Shown here one piece after another: positions 26,343 through 35,855 of a DNA stretch of 64,000 nucleotides; the stretch's first letter is position 1, and the number at the start of each line of letters is the position of its first letter. The position numbers and the translations under genes were made by a program. The stretch comes from Nocardiopsis listeri NBRC 13360 (GTDB lineage: Bacteria; Actinomycetota; Actinomycetes; Streptosporangiales; Streptosporangiaceae). The stretch lies in contig NZ_BCSH01000043.1 of assembly GCF_001570765.1 (NCBI RefSeq), positions 1-64,000 on the forward strand, written 5' to 3'. The notes under the pieces were generated by a model that saw only the letters and a program-made list of their open reading frames with translations, ran no database searches and was not told the DNA's origin.

Positions 26343-27745
26343 GGTTCGGCGACCGGATACGGGGAGACGGTGCCGGCGTTCTCGTTGACCAGTAGCGCCC
26401 GACCCGCCGGCGGGAAGGCCCTCTGCGGGCAGGCGGGGCGTTCGCAGACCTTGCAGCCCAGGCCGATCGGGGTGGCGGCCGACGGGTCCTCCAGGTTCAG
26501 GCCGGTGGAGTAGACCAGGCGGTGGGCGTGCCGCAGCTCGCAGCCCAGGCCCACCGCGAAGGTCTTGCCGGGTGCCCCGTAGCCGCCATAGCCACGGGTG
26601 ACGGTACGCGCGACCCAGAAGTAGGTGCGCCCGTCGGGCATCTGCGCGATCTGCCGCTGGATGACGTCCGGGGCGGAGAACGCGGCGTAGACGTTCCACA
26701 ACGGGCACGTGCCGCCCGAGCGGGAGAAGTGGAAGCCGGTGGCGGACTGACGCTTGGACATGTTGCCGGCACGGTCCACTCGGACGAACGAGAACGGGAC
26801 GCCCTTCAGGCCGGGGCGCTGCAACGTGGACAGGCGGTGGCAGACCGTCTCGAAGCCCACCCCGAACCGGTCGGCGAGCAGCTCGACGTCGTAGCGTTCC
26901 TGTTCGGCGGTCATCCGAAAGTCCCTGTAGGGCAGGATGAACGCGCCCGCGAAGTAGTTGGCCAGACCGATCCGTGCCAGGCGGACCGCCTGTTCGGTGG
27001 TGAGTTCCTCGCTGCGGGCGAGTTCGTCCAACAGGTCGCCGTGCTCCAGGAAGGCGAACTGGGTGCCGAGCTGGAAGGCCCGCTGGCCGGGGCGCAGGTG
27101 CCCCGCCAGTGACAACACGCGTCGTTCGGGGTCGAACGTCCGGTTCCTGGACGATTGGTCGACGGTCTCCACTCTGACCCCGTGCCGTTCGGCCAGGAGT
27201 CGGCTGAGGACCAGGTGCGCCTTGCCCGGTTCGACGCCCTCCCCGTGGGCCGGTTCCTCGGCGAGCTCGTCCAGTTCCCCGATGTAGTTGTGGCGTTCGT
27301 AGAAGAAGTCCCGGACCTGTTCGTAGGCCATGGGAGCCACGGATGTGGCGCCGCCGTCCCTGCCCTCCGCCAGCGCGGCGGCCTGACCGGCGACGTCCCG
27401 ATAGCGACGGTGCAGGTCCACGAGGGCTCGGGCGACCGAGGGCATGGCGGAGGCGAGTTCGTCGAGTTCCTCCGTACCGACCTGGTCCCCGGTGGGCACG
27501 TCGGTGAGGGCTTCACGGAGTTCGGCGATCAGACGCGAGGTGTCGCCGGTCGCGAAGAAGCTCGGGTCCACCCCGAAGGCTTCGGTGATGCGAAGGAGGA
27601 CGGGCACACTGAGCGGGCGTTGGTTGTGCTCCATCTGGTTGAGGTAACCGGCGGAGATGCCCAGCTCACGGGCGAGTTCGGACTGTTTGAGCGAGTGTTC
27701 CTGCCGCAGCCTGCGCAACCGCGGCCCCGCGAAGACCTTGCGCAC
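26339..27745 (-). CDS. prpR: PrpR/RamB-type regulator of the methylcitrate cycle
   Basis: 468 aa. N-terminal XRE helix-turn-helix (residues 8-65: LKQSELARELGISAGYLNQM). The central region is the acyl-CoA-sensing DUF955-type domain, and the C-terminal DUF2083 region contains WNVYAAFSAPDVIQRQIAQM. Cysteines in GGTCPLWN, LGCELRHA and LGCKVCERPACPQRA match those proposed to bind an iron-sulfur cluster in mycobacterial PrpR. PrpR activates propionyl-CoA catabolism genes. It is divergent from the prpDBC operon, with an acetyltransferase gene and a relic between. A TTAGC-type motif occurs upstream of both prpR and prpD. Confidence 0.9.
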   Translation of the reverse strand: MRKVFAGPRLRRLRQEHSLKQSELARELGISAGYLNQMEHNQRPLSVPVLLRITEAFGVDPSFFATGDTSRLIAELREALTDVPTGDQVGTEELDELASAMPSVARALVDLHRRYRDVAGQAAALAEGRDGGATSVAPMAYEQVRDFFYERHNYIGELDELAEEPAHGEGVEPGKAHLVLSRLLAERHGVRVETVDQSSRNRTFDPERRVLSLAGHLRPGQRAFQLGTQFAFLEHGDLLDELARSEELTTEQAVRLARIGLANYFAGAFILPYRDFRMTAEQERYDVELLADRFGVGFETVCHRLSTLQRPGLKGVPFSFVRVDRAGNMSKRQSATGFHFSRSGGTCPLWNVYAAFSAPDVIQRQIAQMPDGRTYFWVARTVTRGYGGYGAPGKTFAVGLGCELRHAHRLVYSTGLNLEDPSAATPIGLGCKVCERPACPQRAFPPAGRALLVNENAGTVSPYPVAEP

Positions 27746-27831
27746 GGCGATCGCCCCCTTCCATCCCCGCCAGACTAACCCGAAGGTGTCTCACCAGGCG
27801 TTAGCAGACTTAGCCGGAACGGGAGGAGGCC

Positions 27832-27847
27832 TTAGCCGAACTCAGCA
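27832..27847. promoter_or_regulatory. Candidate PrpR site upstream of prpR
   Basis: TTAGCCGAACTCAGCA, differing at one base from TTAGCGGAACTCAGCA at 28680 in front of prpD. Two further TTAGC elements lie at 27801 and 27810. It is 87 bp from the prpR start. Binding by PrpR is inferred from the shared occurrence. Confidence 0.5.
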
Positions 27848-27995
27848 CACCGGACCACGGTGGCGAGGTCGTGCACGGCGTCACCCCGGCTCGACTCGGA
27901 CCGGTCGGTGATGCCCGTGACCTCGTCGCCGTCGAGGAAGACGTGCGCGCTCCGCGGGCCTTCGTGCGTGAACGCCGCGGTCCAGGGCCGCGGCG
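27832..27995 (-). pseudogene. Relic of an APH-family phosphotransferase
   Basis: The minus strand reads WTAAFTHEGPRSAHVFLDGD followed by EVTGITDRSESSRGDAVHDL and ATVV before a stop at 27832. This follows the APH/choline-kinase-like pattern H-G-D-x-x-x-x-N-V-x-x-D-G-x-x-x-G-x-I-D-W-x-x-x-x-x-G-D-x-x-x-D-L-A, but the catalytic HGD is eroded to HEG. Only about 55 codons are recognisable and the N-lobe is absent. It is squeezed between prpR and the acetyltransferase gene. Confidence 0.5.
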
Positions 27996-28049
27996 CGGCC
28001 TCGCGAGGGGGTCGCACCCTTCCGGGAACCGATCGGATTCGGCGGGAAC

Positions 28050-28592
28050 TCACCCTTTCCGGGATGACCTCCACTCGTCGGCGAGGAGGCCGAGCACCAC
28101 CTCGTCCAAGAACTCGCCCAGCACCCAGGCCGACGAGCGCGTGACGCCCTCGCGCACGAAACCGTTGCGCTCGGCGGCGAGCAGCATCGCCGTGTTGTCG
28201 GCCAGCGTCTCGGCCTGGAGCCGGTGGAGGCCGCGCAGGACGAAGCCGTAGTGGCACAGCACCGCGACGATGTCGGTTCCGTAGCCCTTGCCACGGGCGG
28301 AGGACAGCACCCCCAGGCCGATGTGCGCGGACCGGCTGTGGTCGTCGATCCCCCAGAAGGTCGCCGTCCCGACCAGCGCGTCACTCTCCAGGTCCACGAC
28401 GGAGAACGCGACGTACCCCTGTGCGCTGTCGTCCACCACGACCGGGGAGCTCCGCGAACCGGGCATCGTCGGCCGCCAGGGGCTGCCCTGGGCCCGTGAG
28501 TGGACGACCGGGTCGTCGTAGAGATCGGCCTGAAGGACCGGAATGTCTTCCTCGTGCCGAGCCCTGAGCCCGACCTTGTTACCTCTGAGCAT
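28050..28592 (-). CDS. GNAT-family N-acetyltransferase
   Basis: 180 aa. RimJ/RimL-like GNAT pattern: LRGNKVGLRARHEEDIPVLQ at the start, VGTATFWGIDDHSRSAHIGL, then the acetyl-CoA binding motif A as SSARGKGYGTDIVAVLCHYG, and GLHRLQAETLADNTAMLLAA with ERNGFVREG. Such enzymes acetylate ribosomal proteins, small amines or antibiotics; no specific substrate can be assigned. It is divergent from prpD with about 175 bp between starts. Confidence 0.85.
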   Translation of the reverse strand: MLRGNKVGLRARHEEDIPVLQADLYDDPVVHSRAQGSPWRPTMPGSRSSPVVVDDSAQGYVAFSVVDLESDALVGTATFWGIDDHSRSAHIGLGVLSSARGKGYGTDIVAVLCHYGFVLRGLHRLQAETLADNTAMLLAAERNGFVREGVTRSSAWVLGEFLDEVVLGLLADEWRSSRKG

Positions 28593-28679
28593 TCAAGCTT
28601 TTCTATAGGTTCGAGCCGCCCAAGGGCAACTTCATTACTCGAAATTCCTTAACAGGATTAGCGAAATCACCCCCTCGAC

Positions 28680-28695
28680 TTAGCGGAACTCAGCA
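28680..28695. promoter_or_regulatory. Candidate PrpR site upstream of prpD
   Basis: TTAGCGGAACTCAGCA, matching 15 of 16 bases of the motif upstream of prpR at 27832. A third TTAGC element (28658) lies 22 bp upstream. It sits 73-88 bp before the prpD start, a plausible activator position. The local region is unusually AT-rich for the window. Confidence 0.5.
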
Positions 28696-28768
28696 GGTTT
28701 AAGGCCTTCCACCCGCATTACGCCCGTGCCAATCTCGGCTGCACAACAACCGCGTCGAGGGGATGAAC

Positions 28769-30277
28769 ATGGTGCAGCATCGCATCCGGACCCACCGGAG
28801 CTCCGAGGGACCCGCCAAGGAGGAACAGCTGGCCCACCGGATCGCGTCCGTGGCGACCGACCCGGTCGAGGTCGAACCCTCCGTGGTGGAGATGGTCGGT
28901 AACCGGATCATCGACAACGCCGCCGTGGCCGCGGCCTCCCTGCGCCGACGCCCCGTCCGCAGCGCGCGGGCGCAGGCCACCCGGCATCCGCTGGACCCGG
29001 GCGCCACGATCATGGGCACTCCGACCCCCACCCGGGTCTCACCGGAGTGGGCGGCCTGGGCGAACGGGGTCGCGGTTCGCGAACTGGACTTCCACGACAC
29101 GTTCCTGGCCGCCGACTACTCGCACCCCGGCGACAACATCCCGCCGATCCTGGCCGTGGCCCAGCACCTGGGCAAGGACGGCCGCTCGTTGGTGCGGGGC
29201 ATCGCCACCGGCTACGAGATCCAGGTGGCACTGGTCAAGGGCGTCTGCCTGCACGAGCACAAGATCGACCACATCGCCCACCTGGGCCCGTCGGCCGCCG
29301 CGGGCATCGGCACGCTGCTGGAACCGGACACCGAGATCGTCTATCAGGCGATCCAGCAGGCCCTGCACGTCACCACCACCACGCGCCAGTCCCGCAAGGG
29401 CGAGATCTCCAGTTGGAAGGCCTACGCGCCCGCGTTCGCCGGGAAGATGGCCGTGGAGTCCATGGACCGGGCGATGCGCGGAGAGGACGCCCCCTCACCC
29501 GCGTACGAGGGCGAGGACGGCTTCATCGCCTACCTGCTCGGCGGTCCCGACGTCGAGTACGTCGTGGAACTTCCCGCCCCGGGCGAGGTGAAGCGCGGCA
29601 TCCTGGAGACCTACACCAAGGAGCACTCCGCCGAGTACCAGAGCCAGGCCCTCATCGACCTGGCCCGCCGGCTCGGCCCGAAGGTCGGCGACACCTCGAA
29701 GGTCCGCGCGATCACCATCCACACCAGCCACCACACGCACTACGTGATCGGCACCGGCTCCGGCGACCCGCAGAAGATGGATCCGAAGGCGAGTCGGGAG
29801 ACCCTGGACCACTCCATCCCCTACATCTTCGCCGTGGCCCTGCAGGACGGGGAGTGGCACCACGAGCACTCCTACTCCCCCGAGCGGACCCAACGCCCCG
29901 ACACCGTCGAGCTGTGGCACAAGATCTCCACGGTCGAGGACCCTGAGTGGACCGAGCGTTACCACGCCACCGACCCGAACAAGAAGGCCTTCGGCGGCCG
30001 GGTGGTCGTGGAGATGGCGGACGGAAGCGTCATCGAGGACGAGATCGCCATGGCCGACGCCCATCCGCTGGGCGCCCGTCCCTTCACACGTCCGGACTAC
30101 GTCGCCAAGTTCCGCGCGTTGGCGGACGGCGTGGTCTCCCCGGAGGAACAGGATCGTTTCCTGGCGCTGGTGGAGCGACTCCCCCAGCTCACCGCCGAGG
30201 AGGTCCATCGGCTGTCCTTCACCGAGGACGCGGCCACCGTTCCGCGCGACCTGCCGACCTCCAAGGGGATCTTCTGA
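28769..30277 (+). CDS. prpD: 2-methylcitrate dehydratase
   Basis: 502 aa; ATG at 28769 is preferred because GAGGGG lies six bases upstream (an ATG at 28763 sits directly on that site). PrpD dehydrates 2-methylcitrate to cis-methylaconitate in the propionyl-CoA oxidising methylcitrate cycle. MmgE/PrpD family features: [34 protein letters not shown] followed by [32 protein letters not shown] and [20 protein letters not shown]. The end is coupled to prpB (TGATG). Cytoplasmic. Confidence 0.93.
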   Translation: MVQHRIRTHRSSEGPAKEEQLAHRIASVATDPVEVEPSVVEMVGNRIIDNAAVAAASLRRRPVRSARAQATRHPLDPGATIMGTPTPTRVSPEWAAWANGVAVRELDFHDTFLAADYSHPGDNIPPILAVAQHLGKDGRSLVRGIATGYEIQVALVKGVCLHEHKIDHIAHLGPSAAAGIGTLLEPDTEIVYQAIQQALHVTTTTRQSRKGEISSWKAYAPAFAGKMAVESMDRAMRGEDAPSPAYEGEDGFIAYLLGGPDVEYVVELPAPGEVKRGILETYTKEHSAEYQSQALIDLARRLGPKVGDTSKVRAITIHTSHHTHYVIGTGSGDPQKMDPKASRETLDHSIPYIFAVALQDGEWHHEHSYSPERTQRPDTVELWHKISTVEDPEWTERYHATDPNKKAFGGRVVVEMADGSVIEDEIAMADAHPLGARPFTRPDYVAKFRALADGVVSPEEQDRFLALVERLPQLTAEEVHRLSFTEDAATVPRDLPTSKGIF

Positions 30278-31170
30278 TGTTGAACGCCACCGCCACACCG
30301 AACGCCAAGCGCCGCCGCCTGCGCGAGGACCTGGCCTCGGGCCGGTTGCTTCGGGTCCCCGGTGCGATGAACCCGCTCACCGCGGTCCTCGTCCAGGAGC
30401 TCGGCTTCGACGCCACGTACGTGTCGGGCGCGGTGATCGCCGCCGACCTGGCCCTGCCCGACATCGGCCTGACCACCCTGTCCGAGGTCGTCGGTCGCGG
30501 GCACCAGATCGCCCGGGTCACCGATCTGCCCACGATCATCGACGCCGACACCGGTTTCGGTGAGCCGATGAACGCGGCCCGCACCGTGCGGTCCCTGGAG
30601 GACGCGGGGATCGCCGGCTGCCATCTGGAAGACCAGGTCAACCCCAAGCGCTGCGGTCACCTGGACGGCAAGACCGTCATCGACACCGAAACCATGGTCC
30701 GTCGGATCCGCGCAGCCGTCAGCGCCCGCCGCGACGAGGACTTCGTGATCTGCGCCCGCACCGACGCCGCAGGCGTGGAGGGCTTGGACGCCGCCATCGA
30801 ACGAGCCAAGGTCTACGTGGACGCGGGCGCCGACATGGTCTTCCCCGAGGCGATGCGCGGGCCGGCCGACTTCGAGGCGTTCCGCAAGGCCGTTGACGTC
30901 CCGCTGCTGGCCAACATGACCGAGTTCGGCAAGAGCGAGCTACTCACCGCCGAACAGCTCGCATCGCTCGGGTTGAACCTGGTGATCTACCCGGTCACCA
31001 CGTTGCGTCTGGCCATGGGCGCCGTCGAGGACGGGCTGCGCACCATCCGCGACGAGGGCACCCAGGCGGGTCTCGTCGACCGGATGCAGACCCGCAAGCG
31101 CCTCTACGAGCTGCTCGACTACCCCGCCTACAACGCCTTCGACGGCGACGTCTTCAACTTCACGATCTGA
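30277..31170 (+). CDS. prpB: Methylisocitrate lyase
   Basis: 297 aa, starting on the last base of the prpD stop. PrpB cleaves 2-methylisocitrate to pyruvate and succinate. Isocitrate-lyase superfamily signatures: VPGAMNPLTAVLVQELGFDA, TIIDADTGFGEP, HLEDQVNPKRCGHLDGK (the KRCGH catalytic motif, with C as acid/base), and ICARTDA with FPEAMRGPADFEAF. Complete and of usual length. Sits in prpDBC order. Confidence 0.95.
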   Translation: MLNATATPNAKRRRLREDLASGRLLRVPGAMNPLTAVLVQELGFDATYVSGAVIAADLALPDIGLTTLSEVVGRGHQIARVTDLPTIIDADTGFGEPMNAARTVRSLEDAGIAGCHLEDQVNPKRCGHLDGKTVIDTETMVRRIRAAVSARRDEDFVICARTDAAGVEGLDAAIERAKVYVDAGADMVFPEAMRGPADFEAFRKAVDVPLLANMTEFGKSELLTAEQLASLGLNLVIYPVTTLRLAMGAVEDGLRTIRDEGTQAGLVDRMQTRKRLYELLDYPAYNAFDGDVFNFTI

Positions 31171-31185
31171 ACGGATGTGGTGAGC

Positions 31186-32322
31186 ATGGCCGACACGGCG
31201 ATTCGCAAGGGATTGGCCGGGGTGGTGGTCGACACCACCGAGATCTCCATGGTCGACGAGGCCTCCAACTCGCTGACCTATCGGGGGTACCCGGTGCAGG
31301 ATCTGGCTGACTCGTGCACCTTCGAGGAGGTCGCCCACCTGCTCTGGTACGGGGAACTGCCCACGGCCGGACAGCTGCGCGAGTTCACCGCGCGTGAGCG
31401 CGCCAACCGCGCCCTGGACCGGCACACGCTGGAGCTGCTGCGGAAGCTGCCCGAGACCGCGCACCCCATGGACGTGCTGCGCACCGCCATCAGCTACCTG
31501 GGCGCGGACGACCCCACCGAAGACGACGGCTCGGTCGCCGCCAACCGGGTCAAGGCCGAGACGATGCTGGCCAAGCTGCCCACGGTCGTGGCCGCCGACC
31601 ATCGACGACGCCGGGGCCTGGAGCCGATCCAGCCGGATCCGGGGCTGGGCTACGCGGAGAACTTCTTCCACATGTGCTTCGGGAAGGTGCCCGAGGCCGA
31701 GGTGGTGCGCTGCTTCGAGGTCTCGATGATCCTCTACGCCGAGCACAGCTTCAACGCCTCCACGTTCACCGCCCGGGTGGTGACGTCGACGCTGTCGGAC
31801 ATCTACAGCTCGGTGACGGCGGCGATCGGTGCGTTGAAGGGGTCCCTGCACGGGGGTGCCAACGAGGCCGTCATGCACATGCTCGACGAGATCGGTTCCG
31901 CGGAGCGCGCCGCCGACTGGCTCGACACCGCCTTGGCCGAGAAGCGCAAGATCATGGGTTTCGGGCACCGCGTGTACAAGCACGGGGACTCCCGGGTTCC
32001 CACCATGCGCGACGCACTGGACGAGATGGCCGCGATCAAGGGCGCCGACGAGCTCATGGAGCTGTACGAGGCCCTGGAGAAGGCGATGGTGGAGCGCAAG
32101 GACATCCATCCCAACCTGGACTATCCGGCGGGCCCGGCCTACCACCTGATGGGCTTCGAGGTCCCGACCTTCACGCCACTGTTCGTGATGGCCCGGATCA
32201 CCGGGTGGACGGCGCACATCCTGGAGCAGCAGGCGGCGAACGCGCTCATCCGTCCGCTGAGCAGCTACACGGGTCGTGAACGCCGCCCGGTGCCGCTGCC
32301 CGCGCGGCGTCTCGCCGGCTGA
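31186..32322 (+). CDS. prpC: 2-methylcitrate synthase/citrate synthase family
   Basis: 378 aa from ATG 31186; a GTG at 31177 in the same frame is an alternative start. It condenses propionyl-CoA with oxaloacetate. Citrate-synthase features: NSLTYRGYPVQDLA, GSLHGGANEAVMHMLDEIGS (active-site His), MGFGHRVYKHGDSR (second His) and the catalytic Asp region NLDYPAGPAYHLMGF. The short type II length and its place after prpDB support PrpC rather than the Krebs-cycle enzyme. About 15 bp separates prpB and prpC, so the three form one operon. Confidence 0.93.
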   Translation: MADTAIRKGLAGVVVDTTEISMVDEASNSLTYRGYPVQDLADSCTFEEVAHLLWYGELPTAGQLREFTARERANRALDRHTLELLRKLPETAHPMDVLRTAISYLGADDPTEDDGSVAANRVKAETMLAKLPTVVAADHRRRRGLEPIQPDPGLGYAENFFHMCFGKVPEAEVVRCFEVSMILYAEHSFNASTFTARVVTSTLSDIYSSVTAAIGALKGSLHGGANEAVMHMLDEIGSAERAADWLDTALAEKRKIMGFGHRVYKHGDSRVPTMRDALDEMAAIKGADELMELYEALEKAMVERKDIHPNLDYPAGPAYHLMGFEVPTFTPLFVMARITGWTAHILEQQAANALIRPLSSYTGRERRPVPLPARRLAG

Positions 32323-32520
32323 CCGGCGGCAGCGCCCACAAGATCGGCCCCGTCCTCCTCTGGGCCGGGCCGGGCCTTCAGGAGGGGACCGCCGGTTCCT
32401 CGGGCGGGGGATCCACGAGTATTGACCGGAAACGGTCACCCTTCGCCGGTCGTCCGCCACGGGCCGGGACCGCCGGATAGCCTCCCCGGAGAGTCGCAGC
32501 GGCATCACGAGGAGGTACCG

Positions 32521-33546
32521 ATGGGTGAAGGGCACGGGAGCACCGAGGCCGCAAGGGATGCGGCCGGGCGGCTCTGGGACCTGGCCAGTCCGGTGACTCC
32601 GATGGCCATCCGGGCCGTGGCCACGCTACGGGTCGCCGACCACCTGGCCGAGGGGCCCCGCACCGCGGAGGAGATCGGCGCGAAGGTGGGCGCCGATCCG
32701 GACGGCCTGGCCCGGGTGCTGCGGTACCTGGCCCGACGAGGGCTGTTCGACCTGGAGGGCGACCGTTTCGCCCTCACCGAGGTGGGCGCGACCCTGCGCA
32801 CGGACCACCCGTACTCGCGGCTCGGCTGGTTCGCGGGGGACGGCGCCCACGGACGGGCCGACGAGTGTCTGTCCGAGTTGGCAGAAGCACTGCGCACGGG
32901 CAGGAGCGCCTACTCACTGCACTTCGAGGGGTCGGACTTCTGGTCCGACCTGTCCGCCGATCCGGCGCGGTCCCGCTCCTTCGACGAGCTGATGGGAACC
33001 CGCATGGTGGAGAAGGCCCACACCCTGGCCGGCATGTTCGAGTGGAACGCCTTGGACCATCTGGTGGACGTCGGTGGTGGGGACGGCACCCTGCTGCGCA
33101 CCCTGTTGGAGCGATTCCCCCGCCCCCGCGGAACCGTTCTGGACCTGGCCGGACCCGCCGAGGCCGCCCGTGCGAACTTCCACGCGGCCGGTCTGGACGG
33201 GCGGGCCGACGCGGTCCAGGGCAGCTTCTTCGAGCCCCTGCCCGAGGGCGGGGACGCCTACCTGCTGTGCTGGGTCCTGCACGACTGGGACGACGCTTCG
33301 GCCGTGCGGATCCTGCGTCGCTGCGCGGAGGTGACGGGGGCGGACGGCCGGGTCCTGATCGCCGAATACACCGGTGGTGACGAGGTGGGCGAACTCGACC
33401 TTCGCATGCTCGCCTACTTCAACGGCCGGGAGCGGGACACCTCGGCACTGGTGCGCCTCGCCGAACAGGCGGGACTCGGTCTCGCGGGGAACCATGTCTC
33501 GGAAGGCGTCTCCTTGCTGGAGTTCACCAGGGGCCAGCCTGTGTGA
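32521..33546 (+). CDS. SAM-dependent O-methyltransferase (hydroxyneurosporene/COMT-like)
   Basis: 341 aa; ATG at 32521 after GAGGAGGTACC. Residues 20-100 form the winged-helix dimerisation domain of plant COMT-like enzymes (IRAVATLRVADHLAEGPRTA, RVLRYLARRGLFDLEGDRF). The catalytic half has SAM motif I HLVDVGGGDGTLLRTLLERF, TVLDLAGPAE, and the C-L/H-D-W-D signature CWVLHDWDDASAVRILRRC carrying the His base. Family members methylate hydroxyls of polyketides, carotenoids and aromatics. No biosynthetic cluster adjoins, so the substrate is unknown. Confidence 0.88.
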   Translation: MGEGHGSTEAARDAAGRLWDLASPVTPMAIRAVATLRVADHLAEGPRTAEEIGAKVGADPDGLARVLRYLARRGLFDLEGDRFALTEVGATLRTDHPYSRLGWFAGDGAHGRADECLSELAEALRTGRSAYSLHFEGSDFWSDLSADPARSRSFDELMGTRMVEKAHTLAGMFEWNALDHLVDVGGGDGTLLRTLLERFPRPRGTVLDLAGPAEAARANFHAAGLDGRADAVQGSFFEPLPEGGDAYLLCWVLHDWDDASAVRILRRCAEVTGADGRVLIAEYTGGDEVGELDLRMLAYFNGRERDTSALVRLAEQAGLGLAGNHVSEGVSLLEFTRGQPV

Positions 33547-33687
33547 TCTACGTCACCACCCACCCTCGTCACCACCGGTAACGCGCGCACCACTCGAACG
33601 ACCGCACTCCACCCATTGACGCGCACTCACCTCCCCTGGCTCCATGGGTCCACCTCTTCAACCCGCTACTGAGGAGAAGTACGACTC

Positions 33688-34863
33688 ATGATCAATCGCA
33701 GGCTCTTCCTGGGCGGGGCGTCGATCGCCGCCGCCACTCCCCTGCTGAGCACCGTCGGCTGCGCCGGACAACCTCAGGCGGCCAGACCGGTCAACAACGC
33801 CGCCAATGTGGGAGCGCTCCCGGTCAGCGTGACCAACAACAGCGGTCGTTACGGAGACGACGAGGTCCTCCTGTACATCGTCGGTACGGACCTGACGACC
33901 GACCAGCACTGCTGGGTCGACTCCAGTGGCACGCCCCATCCCGTCAGCGTCGACGACAACACCGACGACGGCTACACGGACTACTCGATCCCCCTGGGCG
34001 CCCTTCCCGCCGACATGACGCTCCCGTACATGTCCGGCCGGATCTACCTGGCCATGGGCGGCAAGCTCGGCATCCGCATCGTGGAGGACGGCAACGGGAA
34101 CCCCGCCCTCCAACTGCCCGCCGGCTGGGTCGAGGAGGACGACTCCTTCGACGTCCTGCACGACACCGTGGAGTTCACCCACAACGAGGACGGGATGTTC
34201 TGCAACACCTCGATGGTGGACCAGTTCAGCGTGCCGATCGGCATCCGTCTTACCGGTGACGACGACCAGAGCACCGGGTTCCTCCTGCCAGGCGGCCGCG
34301 ACGCGATCTTCGAGACGCTCGCCGCCGACCCGGATTTCTCCCCGCTCGTCTTCGAAGATCGCGTCATCGCGCCGGGACACGGTCTGAACAGCGGGATCTT
34401 CCCGACCGATTACTTCGATCCGTACATCGACCAGGTGTGGTCGCACTACGCGGGCACGGACCTGAGCGTGACCACCAACGCCGGCACCTTCACCGGGCGG
34501 GTGGAAGGCGACGAACTGCTGTTCGACGGCGGGGTCTCGCCCATCGCCAGGCCCAGCACCCGGGACGTGCTGTTCTGCGACGGCGCCCTGGCCGCCCCCA
34601 ACGACGGGATCACCGGACCGGTCGCCGCCATCGTCGGTGCCGCGCTCAACCGTTCCACCCTGCTGGACTCCGCCCAGCAGCCCACGAACGACCCGGCCGC
34701 GTTCTACCTGAACGAGATCGCCAACCACTACGCCGCCGTCTTCCACGAGCACACCGAGGACGGCAAGGCGTACGGGTTCGCCTTCGACGACGTGGAGGAC
34801 TTCGCCTCCTACGTCCAAGACCACGGGGCCACCGGCCTGGAGATCACCCTCACCCCGTTCTGA
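33688..34863 (+). CDS. Exported GH64 endo-beta-1,3-glucanase
   Basis: 391 aa. The N-terminus has a twin-arginine motif (INRRLFLGGASIA), a hydrophobic stretch and then STVGCAGQ, which could be a lipobox, so it may be a Tat-exported lipoprotein or simply secreted. The rest follows glycoside hydrolase family 64 (laminaripentaose-producing beta-1,3-glucanase): LPVSVTNNSGRYGDDEVLLY, SGRIYLAMGGKLGIRIVEDG, DTVEFTHNE, a thaumatin-like barrel, and the C-terminal NEIANHYAAVFHEHTEDGKA. It degrades fungal or plant beta-1,3-glucan outside the cell. Single-gene unit. Confidence 0.88.
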   Translation: MINRRLFLGGASIAAATPLLSTVGCAGQPQAARPVNNAANVGALPVSVTNNSGRYGDDEVLLYIVGTDLTTDQHCWVDSSGTPHPVSVDDNTDDGYTDYSIPLGALPADMTLPYMSGRIYLAMGGKLGIRIVEDGNGNPALQLPAGWVEEDDSFDVLHDTVEFTHNEDGMFCNTSMVDQFSVPIGIRLTGDDDQSTGFLLPGGRDAIFETLAADPDFSPLVFEDRVIAPGHGLNSGIFPTDYFDPYIDQVWSHYAGTDLSVTTNAGTFTGRVEGDELLFDGGVSPIARPSTRDVLFCDGALAAPNDGITGPVAAIVGAALNRSTLLDSAQQPTNDPAAFYLNEIANHYAAVFHEHTEDGKAYGFAFDDVEDFASYVQDHGATGLEITLTPF

Positions 34864-34937
34864 CCAGGGACCGAGCGGAAAAGAGCGGCGCCCCGCCGGC
34901 CACGTCGATCTCACGTGGCCGGTGAGGCACCTCTCCC

Positions 34938-35855
34938 CTATGCCTCCGGCCGCGAGCGTTCGCGCACGGTCTCCACGATGGCGGAGAAGTCCCTCGGCTC
35001 ACCGTCCAAGGCGTCGGCGAAGGCACGATAGACCTCGGCGGCCCGACCACCGATCCGCGCGTCCACCCCGGTCTGTTCCAACGCGCTCATGGCCAACCCC
35101 AGGTCCTTGGCCATGAGTCTGGCCGCGAATCCCGGCTTGTAGTCGTTGTTGGCCGGGCTGGTGGGTACCGGACCGGGAACCGGACAGTAGGTGGTCAACG
35201 ACCAGCACTGCCCGGACGCGGTGGACATGACGTCGAACAACGCCTGGTGGGTCAGGCCCAGCCGTTCCCCCAGCACGAACGCCTCGCTCACCGCGAGCAT
35301 GGACGCGCCCAGGACCATGTTGTTGCAGATCTTGGCGGCCTGGCCGCCACCGGGGCCGCCGCAGTGCACGACCCGCCCGGCCATCGCCGACAGCAACGGT
35401 TCGGCGACGGGCAGGTCGTCAGCCTCGGCCCCCACCATGAACGTGAGGGTCCCGGCCTCGGCGCCGGACACGCCCCCGGAGACGGGGGCGTCCACGGCGC
35501 GGTGCCCCGCTTCGACGGCGGACGCGTTGGCCGCACGGGCGTCGGCCACGTCCACCGTGGAGCAGTCCACGAAGAGCGTGCCGGGACGGGCCGCGGCCAG
35601 CAGCCCACCGTCGACCCCTTCTGCACCTCGGTAGGCGTCGAGCAGGTGGCGCCCGCCCGGCAGCATCGTGATGACCACGTCGACCCCGGACACCGCGTCG
35701 GCGGCCGACGAGGCGACCCGGACCCCGCTCCGCTCGGCGCGGGTCAGGGCGTCGGGGACCAGGTCGAACCCGACGACCTCGTGCCCGGCGGCCACCAGGT
35801 TGGCGGCCATCGGGCCGCCCATGTTGCCCAGTCCCACGAAGGCGACGGCACTCAT
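34938..35855 (-). CDS. mmsB: 3-hydroxyisobutyrate dehydrogenase
   Basis: 305 aa; the ATG overlaps the stop of the preceding hydrolase gene by 4 bp. Oxidises 3-hydroxyisobutyrate to methylmalonate semialdehyde with NAD+. Features: Rossmann motif AFVGLGNMGGPMAANLVAAG, VDAPVSGGVSGAEAGTLTFM (substrate-binding), and the catalytic Lys in GGGQAAKICNNMVLG. Last gene of the four-gene leftward valine-degradation operon. Confidence 0.93.
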   Translation of the reverse strand: MSAVAFVGLGNMGGPMAANLVAAGHEVVGFDLVPDALTRAERSGVRVASSAADAVSGVDVVITMLPGGRHLLDAYRGAEGVDGGLLAAARPGTLFVDCSTVDVADARAANASAVEAGHRAVDAPVSGGVSGAEAGTLTFMVGAEADDLPVAEPLLSAMAGRVVHCGGPGGGQAAKICNNMVLGASMLAVSEAFVLGERLGLTHQALFDVMSTASGQCWSLTTYCPVPGPVPTSPANNDYKPGFAARLMAKDLGLAMSALEQTGVDARIGGRAAEVYRAFADALDGEPRDFSAIVETVRERSRPEA

